DNA from: Clostridia bacterium
GTDB taxonomy: Bacteria > Bacillota > Clostridia > Oscillospirales > CAG-272
DNA length: 64,000 nt
Direction of reading: 5' to 3'
Assembly: GCA_017399305.1 (NCBI GenBank)
Contig: JAFQDK010000046.1
Location: forward strand, 1 to 64,000
Shown one piece after another: positions 7,879 through 16,496 of this stretch. Position 1 is the first letter of the stretch. Each line of letters opens with the position of its first letter. The translations under genes were made by a program, and so were the position numbers. The notes under the pieces are model-generated. The model did not search any database and had not been told where the DNA came from. It saw only the letters and a program-made list of their open reading frames with translations.

Positions 7879-9777
7879 ATGAAACACAAGTTTTGGGTAA
7901 AGGTCATGGTATGGATTCTTGCTGTACTTATGATCGGAAGCTGTGCAGGCGTTCTGTTCAGCAGCTTGTTTGGTGCAGGTGCGCTTACCGCATCCGCGGC
8001 CGAGGTAGAACCTGAGTACGTCACTGTCGGACTTATGTACGGCAGTGACGTTACTGTCGGCTTTGAAACTGTCAGCACGGTGGGCTTCTCCGTGCACGCA
8101 GTTACTGCGACAGATACAGAGCGTTCTTATGAGAAAATATTTACAGTAGAGTTACCAAAAGTTTCGGTGGTGTGCGACGATAATCTTTCAAAAACGGCGT
8201 ACACCTATTCTATTTTTAACGGTTCTAAAGATTGTGTTATCGGTGGATATCATATTGAGGTCAAAGAAGATTTTGACACGCTTGAAAAGGCAGATGTGAT
8301 GCTTTCGATAGTAAAAGAGTTCCTGACACAGGAAAAAAGCGATATGCACCCGTTTATTGCATATATAGACGGAGTATACAAGGTTCGCATCGGCGACTAT
8401 TCATCGGCGGCTCGTATAGATGAAATGCTTGCAACAATTCCGATTTTGGCTGGTAATGTTGAAATGACAGTTGCCAAACCCTCGGATACAGGAGTTATGA
8501 TAGTTGATCCGCTGACCGATGTGATTCATTTTGAGTTTGACGATGGCGGAAAGCGCAAACTGGGTCTGTCTGCACTTCCTAAAAATGATGAAAAACAGTA
8601 TCTCAGAACTCCCGCCGGGCGACTTTACGACGGGGTGTTTGCATATGAAAGATATATCAATGGCAAAGTAGACGGTGTTTCACTTACCAATATGCTGCCG
8701 CTTGATGATTATATCGCAGGTGTAGTTCCGTATGAGGTAAGCCCACGGTGGCCTAAAGAAGCCCTTCGTGCATTTGCGATAAGTGTTCGCGGATATACCA
8801 TAAAGAATAAAAACCGTCACTATTCAGCGTATGGCTTTGATATCTGCAATGCTACTCACTGTCAGGTATATCGCGGTATAAATGATGCTAATGATGCTGT
8901 GTTTGACGCGGTTAAGAGCACCAGTGGAATTGTTCTTTGCTATGGAGATGAGATAGTCACTACGTATTATTCGTCCTCTACCGGTGGATATACCGCCTCG
9001 GCAAAGGATACCTGGGGTGGCACGGATACTCCATATTTTGAACCGATATATACCCCCTGGGAGCGGTATTCAAAGTATGGCAACGGACTTTGGGTGACAC
9101 AGGTCAGCGGTACTGATCTTGCCGCATATTTACGCAATCGCGGATACTCAAAGCTTACCGGCTCAACCATCGAGGATATAAAGATAAACAGTTTTTCCGG
9201 AAAGGGAACATATGTTTATTCAATAACGATCACCGATTCTGATAATAACAAGGTTACCATTGAGAGGTGCGATAAGATACGTACTGCACTCACACGGTAT
9301 CTGTACAGCGCAAATTTCGTTGTTGGAAAGGGAAGCCTTACATACAGTTATGATGAAGTGGTAAATATAGATATGGATAACACTTTCAGCTTTACCACAG
9401 GTGATTATTCTGATATTGGCGATGGCAGACAAGCCCTCACTGCAAACGGGCTTGAAGATATTGACACAAGCCGCATACATGTTATGACCTCAAATGGAAA
9501 AACGCGCGTTGATACGGGCACAGCTCTTGTGGCTGACGGCGATGATTGTTATTATGCCGATGTCGATTCAAAGCCTGGAGTAATCTTAAAGCGTATCACT
9601 AAGACAGTTACTGCTGATGATGATACATTCATCTTTGCCGGTAAAGGTTGGGGACATGGCGTTGGACTTAGTCAATACGGTATATATGATCTTGCAAATG
9701 CAGGCGCAACCGCTGAGGAAATCCTGCTTTGTTACTTCCCATCACTTACCCTTCGCAATTATCGTGAAATAAAATAA
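7879..9777 (+). CDS. SpoIID/LytB-domain secreted protein with SPOR-like region
   Basis: The product (about 632 aa) has an N-terminal signal segment (VMVWILAVLMIGSCAGVLF), a SPOR-like region near residues 145-200 (VRIGDYSSAARIDEML) that would bind denuded glycan strands, and a SpoIID/LytB domain from about 255 (NMLPLDDYIAGVVPYEVS) to the end, including TYYSSSTGGYTAS and the closing GKGWGHGVGLSQYG. SpoIID proteins are lytic transglycosylases acting on stem-less glycans in engulfment; vegetative relatives act in wall remodelling. SpoIID itself is much shorter and lacks the SPOR part, so this is a relative. The ATG at 7879 sits 8 nt after AAGGAGG; a GTG at 7876 is the alternative. Confidence 0.88.
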   Translation: MKHKFWVKVMVWILAVLMIGSCAGVLFSSLFGAGALTASAAEVEPEYVTVGLMYGSDVTVGFETVSTVGFSVHAVTATDTERSYEKIFTVELPKVSVVCDDNLSKTAYTYSIFNGSKDCVIGGYHIEVKEDFDTLEKADVMLSIVKEFLTQEKSDMHPFIAYIDGVYKVRIGDYSSAARIDEMLATIPILAGNVEMTVAKPSDTGVMIVDPLTDVIHFEFDDGGKRKLGLSALPKNDEKQYLRTPAGRLYDGVFAYERYINGKVDGVSLTNMLPLDDYIAGVVPYEVSPRWPKEALRAFAISVRGYTIKNKNRHYSAYGFDICNATHCQVYRGINDANDAVFDAVKSTSGIVLCYGDEIVTTYYSSSTGGYTASAKDTWGGTDTPYFEPIYTPWERYSKYGNGLWVTQVSGTDLAAYLRNRGYSKLTGSTIEDIKINSFSGKGTYVYSITITDSDNNKVTIERCDKIRTALTRYLYSANFVVGKGSLTYSYDEVVNIDMDNTFSFTTGDYSDIGDGRQALTANGLEDIDTSRIHVMTSNGKTRVDTGTALVADGDDCYYADVDSKPGVILKRITKTVTADDDTFIFAGKGWGHGVGLSQYGIYDLANAGATAEEILLCYFPSLTLRNYREIK

Positions 9778-9856
9778 TAAAAATTTATTTTTAGGTGAGG
9801 ATTTTTAAAAGATTCACCGACAAATGATAGAAACAAGCAAGAAAGGTATTAAAAAA

Positions 9857-11197
9857 ATGAAAAAGATTCTTATCGCATTGCTCATTTTTACTCTTAGCAT
9901 TGGTCTTGTTGCGTGTGGCAACAAGGACTCAGAAGTTACTACCGATGAGGTTGTAACTACCACCGAACCTGTAGAAGACGGCACTATCGCTCCTGAAGTT
10001 GATGAAAATACCGTTGGTGGTCAGCACTGGGCGGCTTTTGTAGAAGAAAAGACTGCTAACCCTGATATAACCGCTGAGGAGCTTGCAAACAAGCTCGTTA
10101 CTCTTTCAATCAACCAGTTTATGGGTGGCGCAATGCCTATCGAAGAGGGACTTCTCTCCGGATTTGAAAACTATGAAGTAAAGGGCTTTGAGTCCGGCGC
10201 AATGTTTGCTCCTATGATTGGTTCTATCGCATACGTTGGCTATGTATTTGATCTTGCTGACGGTGCTGATGTAAATGCATTTATAAGCGGTCTTACCGAA
10301 AATGCAAATCCCCGTTGGAACATCTGTGTTACGGCTGATCAGACTGTAGTCGGTGCAATTGATAACACTGTATTCTTCCTCATGTGCCCCGAAACCTATG
10401 AAATGCCTGAAATGGGAGAAGGCGAAGAAGAAATCGGCGGCGAGGTTGAGACCGAGGCAGTGGAGACCGAAGAGGTTGCCGAAGCTACCACCGCTGTTGC
10501 TACAAAAGCAGAAACAACCACCAAAGCTCCTGCAAAGACCGAGGCTCCTGTAGAAACTACCACTGTTGCAACTACTAAGGCTCCTGTAGTTCAAGAGGTT
10601 GTTGTTAAGCCTGTTAGCACCACCGAGCCTGTTGTAACAACTACCGTTGCTACAACAACTGTAGCTCCCGAAACCACAGTAGTTGTTGAAACTACTAAAG
10701 CACCTGCAGAGGTAACTACCCCTGCAGTGAACATAACCGCACCTAAGATTGACGGCGATTCTGTTGGCGGACAGCACTGGAACGCATTTTCTTCTGCAAA
10801 GCTTGCAAATCCCGGCGCAACTGCTGAAGAACTTGCAAATGCGGCTGTTTCTCTTCCTATCAACCAGTTCATGGCAGGTACAATGCCTATCGAAGAGGGA
10901 TATCTTTCCGGATTTGAAAATTACGAGGTAAAGGGCTTTGAGTCCGGTGCAATGTTTGCTCCTATGATTGGCTCTATTCCTTATGTTGGTTATGTTTTTG
11001 AGCTTCCTGAGGGCGCCGATGTAAACGCTTTCATGAAGGGACTCACTGACAATGCAAATGTTCGTTGGAACATCTGTGTTGCAGCTGATCAGACCGTATG
11101 CGGCGCAATTAACAACACTGTATTCTTTCTCATGTGCCCCGAATCATATGACGCACCCGCTGAGGGCGGCGATATGGGAGGCATGGCTCTCGATTAA
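9857..11197 (+). CDS. lipoprotein with two copies of an unknown domain joined by a Thr-rich linker
   Basis: The product (446 aa from this ATG) starts with a lipoprotein signal: KKILIALLIFTLSIGLVAC, lipobox LVAC with Cys 20. Two near-identical domains of about 125 residues follow at 53-175 and 303-430; both contain VGGQHW, NQFM.G.MPIEEG, GFENYEVKGFESGAMFAPMI and NNTVFFLMCPE. Between them is a linker of about 120 residues rich in Thr, Glu, Ala and Pro (TTKAPAKTEAPVETTT). I do not recognise the domain. The close DNA similarity of the halves points to a fairly recent internal duplication. The start is set by AGAAAGG upstream and by the signal peptide. Confidence 0.8.
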   Translation: MKKILIALLIFTLSIGLVACGNKDSEVTTDEVVTTTEPVEDGTIAPEVDENTVGGQHWAAFVEEKTANPDITAEELANKLVTLSINQFMGGAMPIEEGLLSGFENYEVKGFESGAMFAPMIGSIAYVGYVFDLADGADVNAFISGLTENANPRWNICVTADQTVVGAIDNTVFFLMCPETYEMPEMGEGEEEIGGEVETEAVETEEVAEATTAVATKAETTTKAPAKTEAPVETTTVATTKAPVVQEVVVKPVSTTEPVVTTTVATTTVAPETTVVVETTKAPAEVTTPAVNITAPKIDGDSVGGQHWNAFSSAKLANPGATAEELANAAVSLPINQFMAGTMPIEEGYLSGFENYEVKGFESGAMFAPMIGSIPYVGYVFELPEGADVNAFMKGLTDNANVRWNICVAADQTVCGAINNTVFFLMCPESYDAPAEGGDMGGMALD

Positions 11198-11210
11198 TTG
11201 CTGACAATAG

Positions 11211-11243
11211 AATGGCATGGCAATGTTGACCATGCCATTTTTA
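11211..11243 (+). terminator. intrinsic terminator after the lipoprotein gene
   Basis: AATGGCATGG/CCATGCCATT, 10 bp, loop CAATGTTGA, then TTTTA. Confidence 0.85.
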
Positions 11244-11259
11244 ATGAAAGGGAACCACA

Positions 11260-12663
11260 ATGCTATTTTCAAGTATTCCATTCTTATATTATTTTTTACC
11301 GATAGTAATCGCGCTTTATTTTATAGTACCGTTTAAGCTGAAGAATTTTATTCTGCTTATTTCAAGCCTGTTCTTCTACTTTTACGGAGAGCCCGTGTAT
11401 GTTATTCTCATGCTTGTTGCATGTCTTTCAAGCTATATTCACGGTTTGCTTATTGATAAATGTCGCGGCACCAAGTGGGCAAAGTTCTGGGTTGGTTCTT
11501 CTGTTACGATCAGCCTTTTGATGCTTGGATTTTTCAAGTATTCTAATTTTTTCATTGAGAACGTAAACGCCATTTTCAAATCGGATATAGCGCTTCTCGG
11601 CATAGCATTGCCTATCGGTATAAGCTTTTACACGTTTCAGACTCTCAGCTATACAATAGATGTTTATCGCGGCGATGCCAAGGTGCAAAAAAGCTTTGTT
11701 CGTCTTGCGACATATGTTGCACTTTTTCCGCAGCTTATTGCAGGTCCTATCGTGCGTTATACCACAGTTGAAGAGGATCTCACCGAGAGAAAGCATTCGT
11801 TTGACAACTTTGGCACAGGCGCAACCAGATTTGCGATAGGTCTTGCCAAGAAAGTGCTTATTGCGGACGTGCTTTATGAGTTTTGCAATGCTTTCCGTGC
11901 ATCTGATGATAAGTCGGTGGTATTCTATTGGCTTTATGCACTTGCATTTTCCATGCATATCTATTTTGATTTTTCGGGCTATAGCGATATGGCAATAGGT
12001 CTTGGCAGAATATTTGGATTCAGATTCCTTGAAAACTTCAATTATCCCTATATTTCCAAAACCGTTGCTGAGTTCTGGCGCAGATGGCATATGTCGCTTG
12101 GCACGTGGTTCCGCGATTATGTCTACATCCCGCTTGGCGGCAACCGTGTTTTAAAGTGGCGTTGGCTTTTCAACACACTTGTTGTATGGTTGCTTACCGG
12201 CTTTTGGCACGGTGCGGCTTGGACTTTCATCATTTGGGGACTTTATTTCGCGCTTTTCCTGATGCTTGAAAAGTTCTTACTAAACAAGTTTTTTGAGAAG
12301 ATACCGCGCGTTTTCTCGCACATATACGTGCTTGTCGCAGTTATGATAAGCTTTGTTGTGTTTAATGCTGCAGACCTTGCTGAGGCACTCAGCGATATCG
12401 GTGGTATGTTCGGTACGCTTGGCGTTCCGCTTTGGTCAAAGGAGACCGCATACTATCTCTCAAGCTATGGCGTAGTATTTATCGTTGGTATTATCGGCGC
12501 AACTCCGCTTGTTAAAAATGCAGTGCTTAAGCTTAAAGAGAACAAAAAAGCATGCACGGTTATTGATGTGATTGAGCCTGTGTTTGTTGCAGTGCTGCTT
12601 ATAATTGTTACAGCATGCTTTGTTAACGGCTCATTTAGCCCATTCTTGTATTTTAGATTCTAA
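11260..12663 (+). CDS. MBOAT-family O-acyltransferase, AlgI/DltB-like
   Basis: The product (467 aa) is polytopic with the MBOAT core: LFPQLIAGPIVRY near residue 150, NFNYPYISKTVAEFWRRWH near 255-275, and the invariant His in GFWHGAAWTFIIWG near 312. AlgI-type proteins pass acetyl groups across the membrane to extracellular polymers; DltB moves D-alanine. The next gene encodes an AlgX/AlgJ-type partner, which favours polysaccharide or wall-polymer O-acetylation rather than D-alanylation (no dltA or dltC here). AAAGGGA precedes the ATG. The polymer acted on is unknown. Confidence 0.9.
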   Translation: MLFSSIPFLYYFLPIVIALYFIVPFKLKNFILLISSLFFYFYGEPVYVILMLVACLSSYIHGLLIDKCRGTKWAKFWVGSSVTISLLMLGFFKYSNFFIENVNAIFKSDIALLGIALPIGISFYTFQTLSYTIDVYRGDAKVQKSFVRLATYVALFPQLIAGPIVRYTTVEEDLTERKHSFDNFGTGATRFAIGLAKKVLIADVLYEFCNAFRASDDKSVVFYWLYALAFSMHIYFDFSGYSDMAIGLGRIFGFRFLENFNYPYISKTVAEFWRRWHMSLGTWFRDYVYIPLGGNRVLKWRWLFNTLVVWLLTGFWHGAAWTFIIWGLYFALFLMLEKFLLNKFFEKIPRVFSHIYVLVAVMISFVVFNAADLAEALSDIGGMFGTLGVPLWSKETAYYLSSYGVVFIVGIIGATPLVKNAVLKLKENKKACTVIDVIEPVFVAVLLIIVTACFVNGSFSPFLYFRF

Positions 12664-12673
12664 GGAGGTAAAT

Positions 12674-13786
12674 ATGAAAGTTAAAAATATAGTGACCACA
12701 GTAGTATTCTGCCTCTTGATTTTTGGATTTTTTGTGCTTTGCCTGCTTCATAAACCTGTTGAAATGTCAGAAAGTGAGCGCAGACCGCTTGCACAGTTTC
12801 CCGAGATTTCATGGCAAGGCGTAGCAAGTGGCGAGACCATAGGCGATTTTGATGATTATACCGTTGACCAGTTCCCATTCCGCGAGGCTTTCCGTAAACT
12901 GTATACATGGTATCGCTTTAATGTGGTAAACATTAAGGAAACAAACGGATTTGCAGAAGAAGACGGATATATTGCAAAGGTTGATACAGAACTCTGCCAG
13001 CCGTCACTTGACAAGGTTATAAACAAGTTTTCGGCTATATATGAACAGTTATTAAAGGATAGCAACGGCAAGGTATATCTCTCAATCATTCCCGACAAGA
13101 ATTATTTCTTCTCAAAGGAATATGGGCATCTTTCCATTGACTATGATAAATTGGTTACTGCAATGCGCGATGGACTTCCGATGATGGAGTATATCGACAT
13201 TTTTGACACGCTGGCGCTCGATGATTATTATAAAACCGATACACATTGGAGCCAGGAAAAAATTGCCGAAACAGTCAATCGTATTGCTGCGGCACTTGGA
13301 TGTGCAGACCGCATCAGCGGCGATTATAAAATAAATACTCTTTATCCTTTCTACGGTGTTTATCATGCGCAGTCAGCACTTGATCTGCCGGCAGATACTA
13401 TTTACTATCTCACAAATGAGATTATTGATGCTTGCACTGTGTTTGACTATGAAACAAATCAGACTTTCCCGATATACACACTTGAAAAGTTTGAGTCTAA
13501 GGAGCCGTATGATATCTTCCTCGGCGGAACAAAGGCATTGCTTCGTATAGACAATCCTAATGCGACTGAGCAAAAAGAACTTGTGGTATTCCGCGATTCA
13601 TTCGGTTCAAGCCTTATTCCTCTGCTTGCTGAAGGATACAGCAGTATCTATGTCGTGGATATTCGCTATGTAGATTCATCACTGCTTGGCATGATGGGTA
13701 TCAATTTTGAAAATGCTGATACGCTTTTCCTGTATAGCACTCTTATCATCAATAGCAATCCATCGTTCAAAGAATTCGGACAATAA
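12674..13786 (+). CDS. AlgX/AlgJ-like (DHHW-type) SGNH-fold protein
   Basis: The product (370 aa) has one N-terminal anchor (VKNIVTTVVFCLLIFGFFVL) and an extracellular SGNH-like domain. The catalytic D-x-H appears in YYKTDTHWS near residue 195, and the Ser region in VVFRDSFGSSLIPLL near 310. Proteins of this family sit outside the membrane and attach acetyl groups delivered by an MBOAT partner. It starts 10 nt after the MBOAT gene, with AAGGAGG 5-6 nt before the ATG; a longer in-frame extension would run back into the MBOAT gene and is unlikely. A shared terminator follows. Confidence 0.85.
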   Translation: MKVKNIVTTVVFCLLIFGFFVLCLLHKPVEMSESERRPLAQFPEISWQGVASGETIGDFDDYTVDQFPFREAFRKLYTWYRFNVVNIKETNGFAEEDGYIAKVDTELCQPSLDKVINKFSAIYEQLLKDSNGKVYLSIIPDKNYFFSKEYGHLSIDYDKLVTAMRDGLPMMEYIDIFDTLALDDYYKTDTHWSQEKIAETVNRIAAALGCADRISGDYKINTLYPFYGVYHAQSALDLPADTIYYLTNEIIDACTVFDYETNQTFPIYTLEKFESKEPYDIFLGGTKALLRIDNPNATEQKELVVFRDSFGSSLIPLLAEGYSSIYVVDIRYVDSSLLGMMGINFENADTLFLYSTLIINSNPSFKEFGQ

Positions 13787-13787
13787 T

Positions 13788-13818
13788 AAAAAACGGCTGA
13801 TTATTCAGCCGTTTTTTC
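13788..13818. terminator. bidirectional terminator
   Basis: AAAAAACGGCTGA/TCAGCCGTTTTTT with loop TTAT serves the AlgX-like gene (plus) and the MATE gene (minus), which converge here; it overlaps the end of the MATE frame. Confidence 0.9.
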
Positions 13819-15201
13819 TATTATTGTGTTAGCCCAGAATCCGCTTTTAAGCATTATCAGACCGATAGTCATTTTCAGCGCATCCGAAAGTTGAACAATA
13901 AGGTATACAGGGATGATACCAAGTGTTGTAAACTTTACAAGGCACAGAGCTATCATAGCAGGGACAGCCCAAGTATAAACACTGTCGAAAAGGAAAGTTA
14001 TAAACGTTTTTCCGCCACTGCGCACGGCAAAGTAAATACCGTGAACAAGCGAGTGCATCGGCAATGCACAGCCCGAAACTATGAGCAGGGATGTTGCAAT
14101 TTCGCGAACCTCAGGTTCCACTTCGTAGAGTAGGGGGATGTATTTTGCGGTCAACACCAGTATGCCGCCCATTACGATATGCACCACGACATTGAAGAAC
14201 TGCAGCTTGTTATTGAGATCGATGGCCTTTTCGCGCTCGCCCTTACCAAGCTCGCGGCCAAGAATAATGGATATTGCTGTACCCATCGCAAACATTATGA
14301 TGCAGAAGAGATTCCATGCGGTAGTGTTTATGTTTGTAGCGGCGTATGCATACATACCCTTTGTTGAATAGCACTGGTTGATAAATGTTGTGCCGAGAGA
14401 CCAGACTATCTCATTTATCATAAGTGGCGAACCGGTTATTGCAATCTTTTTAACCAGTTCAAACGGAACATAAAGTGATTTGTATGCTCTGCGTGCAAAT
14501 ATGAATTTTGATTTTCTTATGTGCGTGTAGATAACTACCACCAGCATTTCAACATATCTTGACAGTACAGTTGCGATAGCCGCACCTTTGACTTCAAGGC
14601 GCGGGAATCCGAAAGCTCCGAAGATAAGAAAATAGTTGAATGCAAGGTTTACTGAGATTGCGGCAACGCTTGCAATCATCGGGATAACAGTGTCGCCCAT
14701 TTCGCGTAGTGTGCTGGCGTATACCTGAACTACCATAAACGGGAAAAGCCCCATCAGCATTATCATAAGATATTCGCGTGCATTGGCTAAAACAAGAGAA
14801 ATGTCAAGCCCCTCGTTAGCTTCATTTTCGAGAAAGAGCATTGTCAGCGGGTCGCCCCAAAAAATCAGAATAATAATTGCAATGACGGTTGCCGCTATAC
14901 CGAACAGCATCTTAAAGCGGAAAGTGTGACGCAATCCGTCATGGTCATTAACTCCGGCAAACTGTGCGCCGAAAATAGAAGCACCCGAAATTCCGCCGAA
15001 GATTGCCAGGTTGAAAACAAATATCAACTGATTGACAATGGCAACGCTGTTGATTGCTTCAGTTCCTAGCTTGCCTACCATAATGTTGTCAAGCAGGCTG
15101 ACAAACTGAGTCACACCCTGCTGAACGATAAGTGGTAACACCAGCAGGAAAAGCATTTTATAAAAAGCTTTATCGCCTATAAATTTTTTTCTTAAACTCA
15201 T
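13801..15201 (-). CDS. MATE-family efflux transporter
   Basis: The product (466 aa) has about twelve membrane spans and MATE hallmarks: LPLIVQQGVTQFVSLLDNIMVGKLG at the N-terminus (shown in part by LLDNIMVG), and the repeated pattern in the second half (SPLMINEIVWSLGTT). MATE proteins export drugs, metabolites or toxins using Na+ or H+. Its start overlaps the ybaK stop by 4 bp (ATGA), so it is the second gene of a two-gene operon. The substrate cannot be read from sequence. It is not closely similar by eye to the second MATE protein at 28750. Confidence 0.92.
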   Translation of the reverse strand: MSLRKKFIGDKAFYKMLFLLVLPLIVQQGVTQFVSLLDNIMVGKLGTEAINSVAIVNQLIFVFNLAIFGGISGASIFGAQFAGVNDHDGLRHTFRFKMLFGIAATVIAIIILIFWGDPLTMLFLENEANEGLDISLVLANAREYLMIMLMGLFPFMVVQVYASTLREMGDTVIPMIASVAAISVNLAFNYFLIFGAFGFPRLEVKGAAIATVLSRYVEMLVVVIYTHIRKSKFIFARRAYKSLYVPFELVKKIAITGSPLMINEIVWSLGTTFINQCYSTKGMYAYAATNINTTAWNLFCIIMFAMGTAISIILGRELGKGEREKAIDLNNKLQFFNVVVHIVMGGILVLTAKYIPLLYEVEPEVREIATSLLIVSGCALPMHSLVHGIYFAVRSGGKTFITFLFDSVYTWAVPAMIALCLVKFTTLGIIPVYLIVQLSDALKMTIGLIMLKSGFWANTIIEKTAE

Positions 15202-15677
15202 ATGTTTTCCTCACGTGATTTACAAACGTCAACCCACATTGTGTAGCCTGAATACTTTTCAAGCTCGGGTATGGTCAGTTCAATTGCACTGTTTGATGAT
15301 CCGGCAGCAGGGAAGACCGTTTCAAACCGTTTCATCGATTCATCAAGATATACTTTTACGCCTTCATTTACAGCAAAGGGGCAAACACCGCCTGCCGCGT
15401 GTCCTATGCGTGCTTCACATTCATCAAAGGGAAGCATTTTTGCCTTTGTGTGGAAGGCTTCTTTAAACTTATGGTTGTCGATTTTAACGTCACCTGCTGC
15501 AACGATGAGAATGTCACCGTCTGGAGTGGCAAAAGACATGGTTTTTGCAATTCTCGCACCCTCACAGCCAAGTGCGGTTGCGGCAAGTTCAACGGTTGCG
15601 CTGGATACGTCAAACTCCTGTATTTTGCTCTCTATACCAAGCTTGGCAAAATAAGCTTTTACTTTATCAATAGCCAT
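15198..15677 (-). CDS. ybaK: YbaK/EbsC-type aminoacyl-tRNA deacylase
   Basis: The product (159 aa from this ATG) matches the YbaK/ProX editing fold: VSSATVELAATALGCEGARIAKTM, the conserved Lys and GD of ILIVAAGDVKIDN, and the GxxxGGVCPF loop (RIGHAAGGVCPF). Such enzymes hydrolyse mischarged Cys-tRNA(Pro) or Ala-tRNA(Pro). The ATG at 15677 has AAGGAG in front of it; a longer form at 15701 lacks one. The linkage to a MATE exporter has no obvious functional meaning. Confidence 0.88.
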   Translation of the reverse strand: MAIDKVKAYFAKLGIESKIQEFDVSSATVELAATALGCEGARIAKTMSFATPDGDILIVAAGDVKIDNHKFKEAFHTKAKMLPFDECEARIGHAAGGVCPFAVNEGVKVYLDESMKRFETVFPAAGSSNSAIELTIPELEKYSGYTMWVDVCKSREENI

Positions 15678-15769
15678 TATTGTGCTCCTTGTAAAATACA
15701 TACTTTAGCGATTTTATCACATTTTATATTGAAAGTAAATAGGAAAGTCTTTTTATTTCATTTAAAATG

Positions 15770-15778
15770 TGTTATACT
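15770..15778 (+). promoter_or_regulatory. extended -10 promoter of the YczE-like gene
   Basis: TGTTATACT (TGn plus TATACT), 28 nt before the start codon; no clear -35. Confidence 0.45.
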
Positions 15779-15806
15779 GAGTATATCATTTTCTGAGGAT
15801 AGTTCT

Positions 15807-16460
15807 ATGAAACAAAAACTTATTTCACTGATTCACGCAACAACTAAAAAGGACAAGCTTGTGCTTCGCATATTGCTTGCGGCATTTGGTGTTTTCACAA
15901 TGGGATTTGGCATGTCAGTTCTTGAAAAGCTGAACTTTGGTACCGATCCGTATACATGCATGAACAACGGTATTTCTTTGGCAAGCGGTGGTTTTATATC
16001 GCTTGGTACTGCGGGTTTGCTGGTTTCGGCAATAATGCTTATCTTTGTTGTTATTTTTGATATCTCCGGTCTTGGACTTGGCACGGTATTTAACATGGTC
16101 GGCTTTGGTTATTCAATTGATCTTTTTCGCTTTATTTGGGGAAAGGTTGGATTTGAAGGCGTACAAAACCAAGCTTATCGTTACATATTGCTTGTCGCTA
16201 TGCTTGCTATTTTTATTCTTGCAGTGTCGGTCTATCTTGCGGCAGACCTTGGCAGCGCGCCTTATGATGCACTGCCGGTAATTATTTCAGAAAAAGCAAA
16301 GATACGCTTTGTATTTGTTCGTATGTGCTGGGATATCTGCGCTGTTGCTATCGGATTTTTGCTAAGCAGTTCGGTGGGAATTACAACGCTTGTCTGTGCA
16401 TTTTTTGTAGGACCCGCCGCAGCGGTAGTTCGCCGCGCGGTTGACAAAATGCTGGCGTAA
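15807..16460 (+). CDS. YczE/YyaS/YitT-like membrane protein
   Basis: The product (217 aa from this ATG) has about five membrane spans and the YczE-type pattern: LLAAFGVFTMGFGMSVL, then LNFGTDPYTCMNNGIS, then a similar second block YLAADLGSAPYDALPVII. The paired G.x.PYD/PYT motifs after acidic-hydrophobic spans are typical. Function in the family is poorly defined. The open frame runs far upstream through the divergent ybaK gene; the ATG at 15807 with GAGGA 8-9 nt upstream and a promoter just before it is the sensible start. wecB follows 36 nt later. Confidence 0.82.
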   Translation: MKQKLISLIHATTKKDKLVLRILLAAFGVFTMGFGMSVLEKLNFGTDPYTCMNNGISLASGGFISLGTAGLLVSAIMLIFVVIFDISGLGLGTVFNMVGFGYSIDLFRFIWGKVGFEGVQNQAYRYILLVAMLAIFILAVSVYLAADLGSAPYDALPVIISEKAKIRFVFVRMCWDICAVAIGFLLSSSVGITTLVCAFFVGPAAAVVRRAVDKMLA

Positions 16461-16496
16461 TGGTAGAATGAATATATCAAACTTTTGGAGATAATC

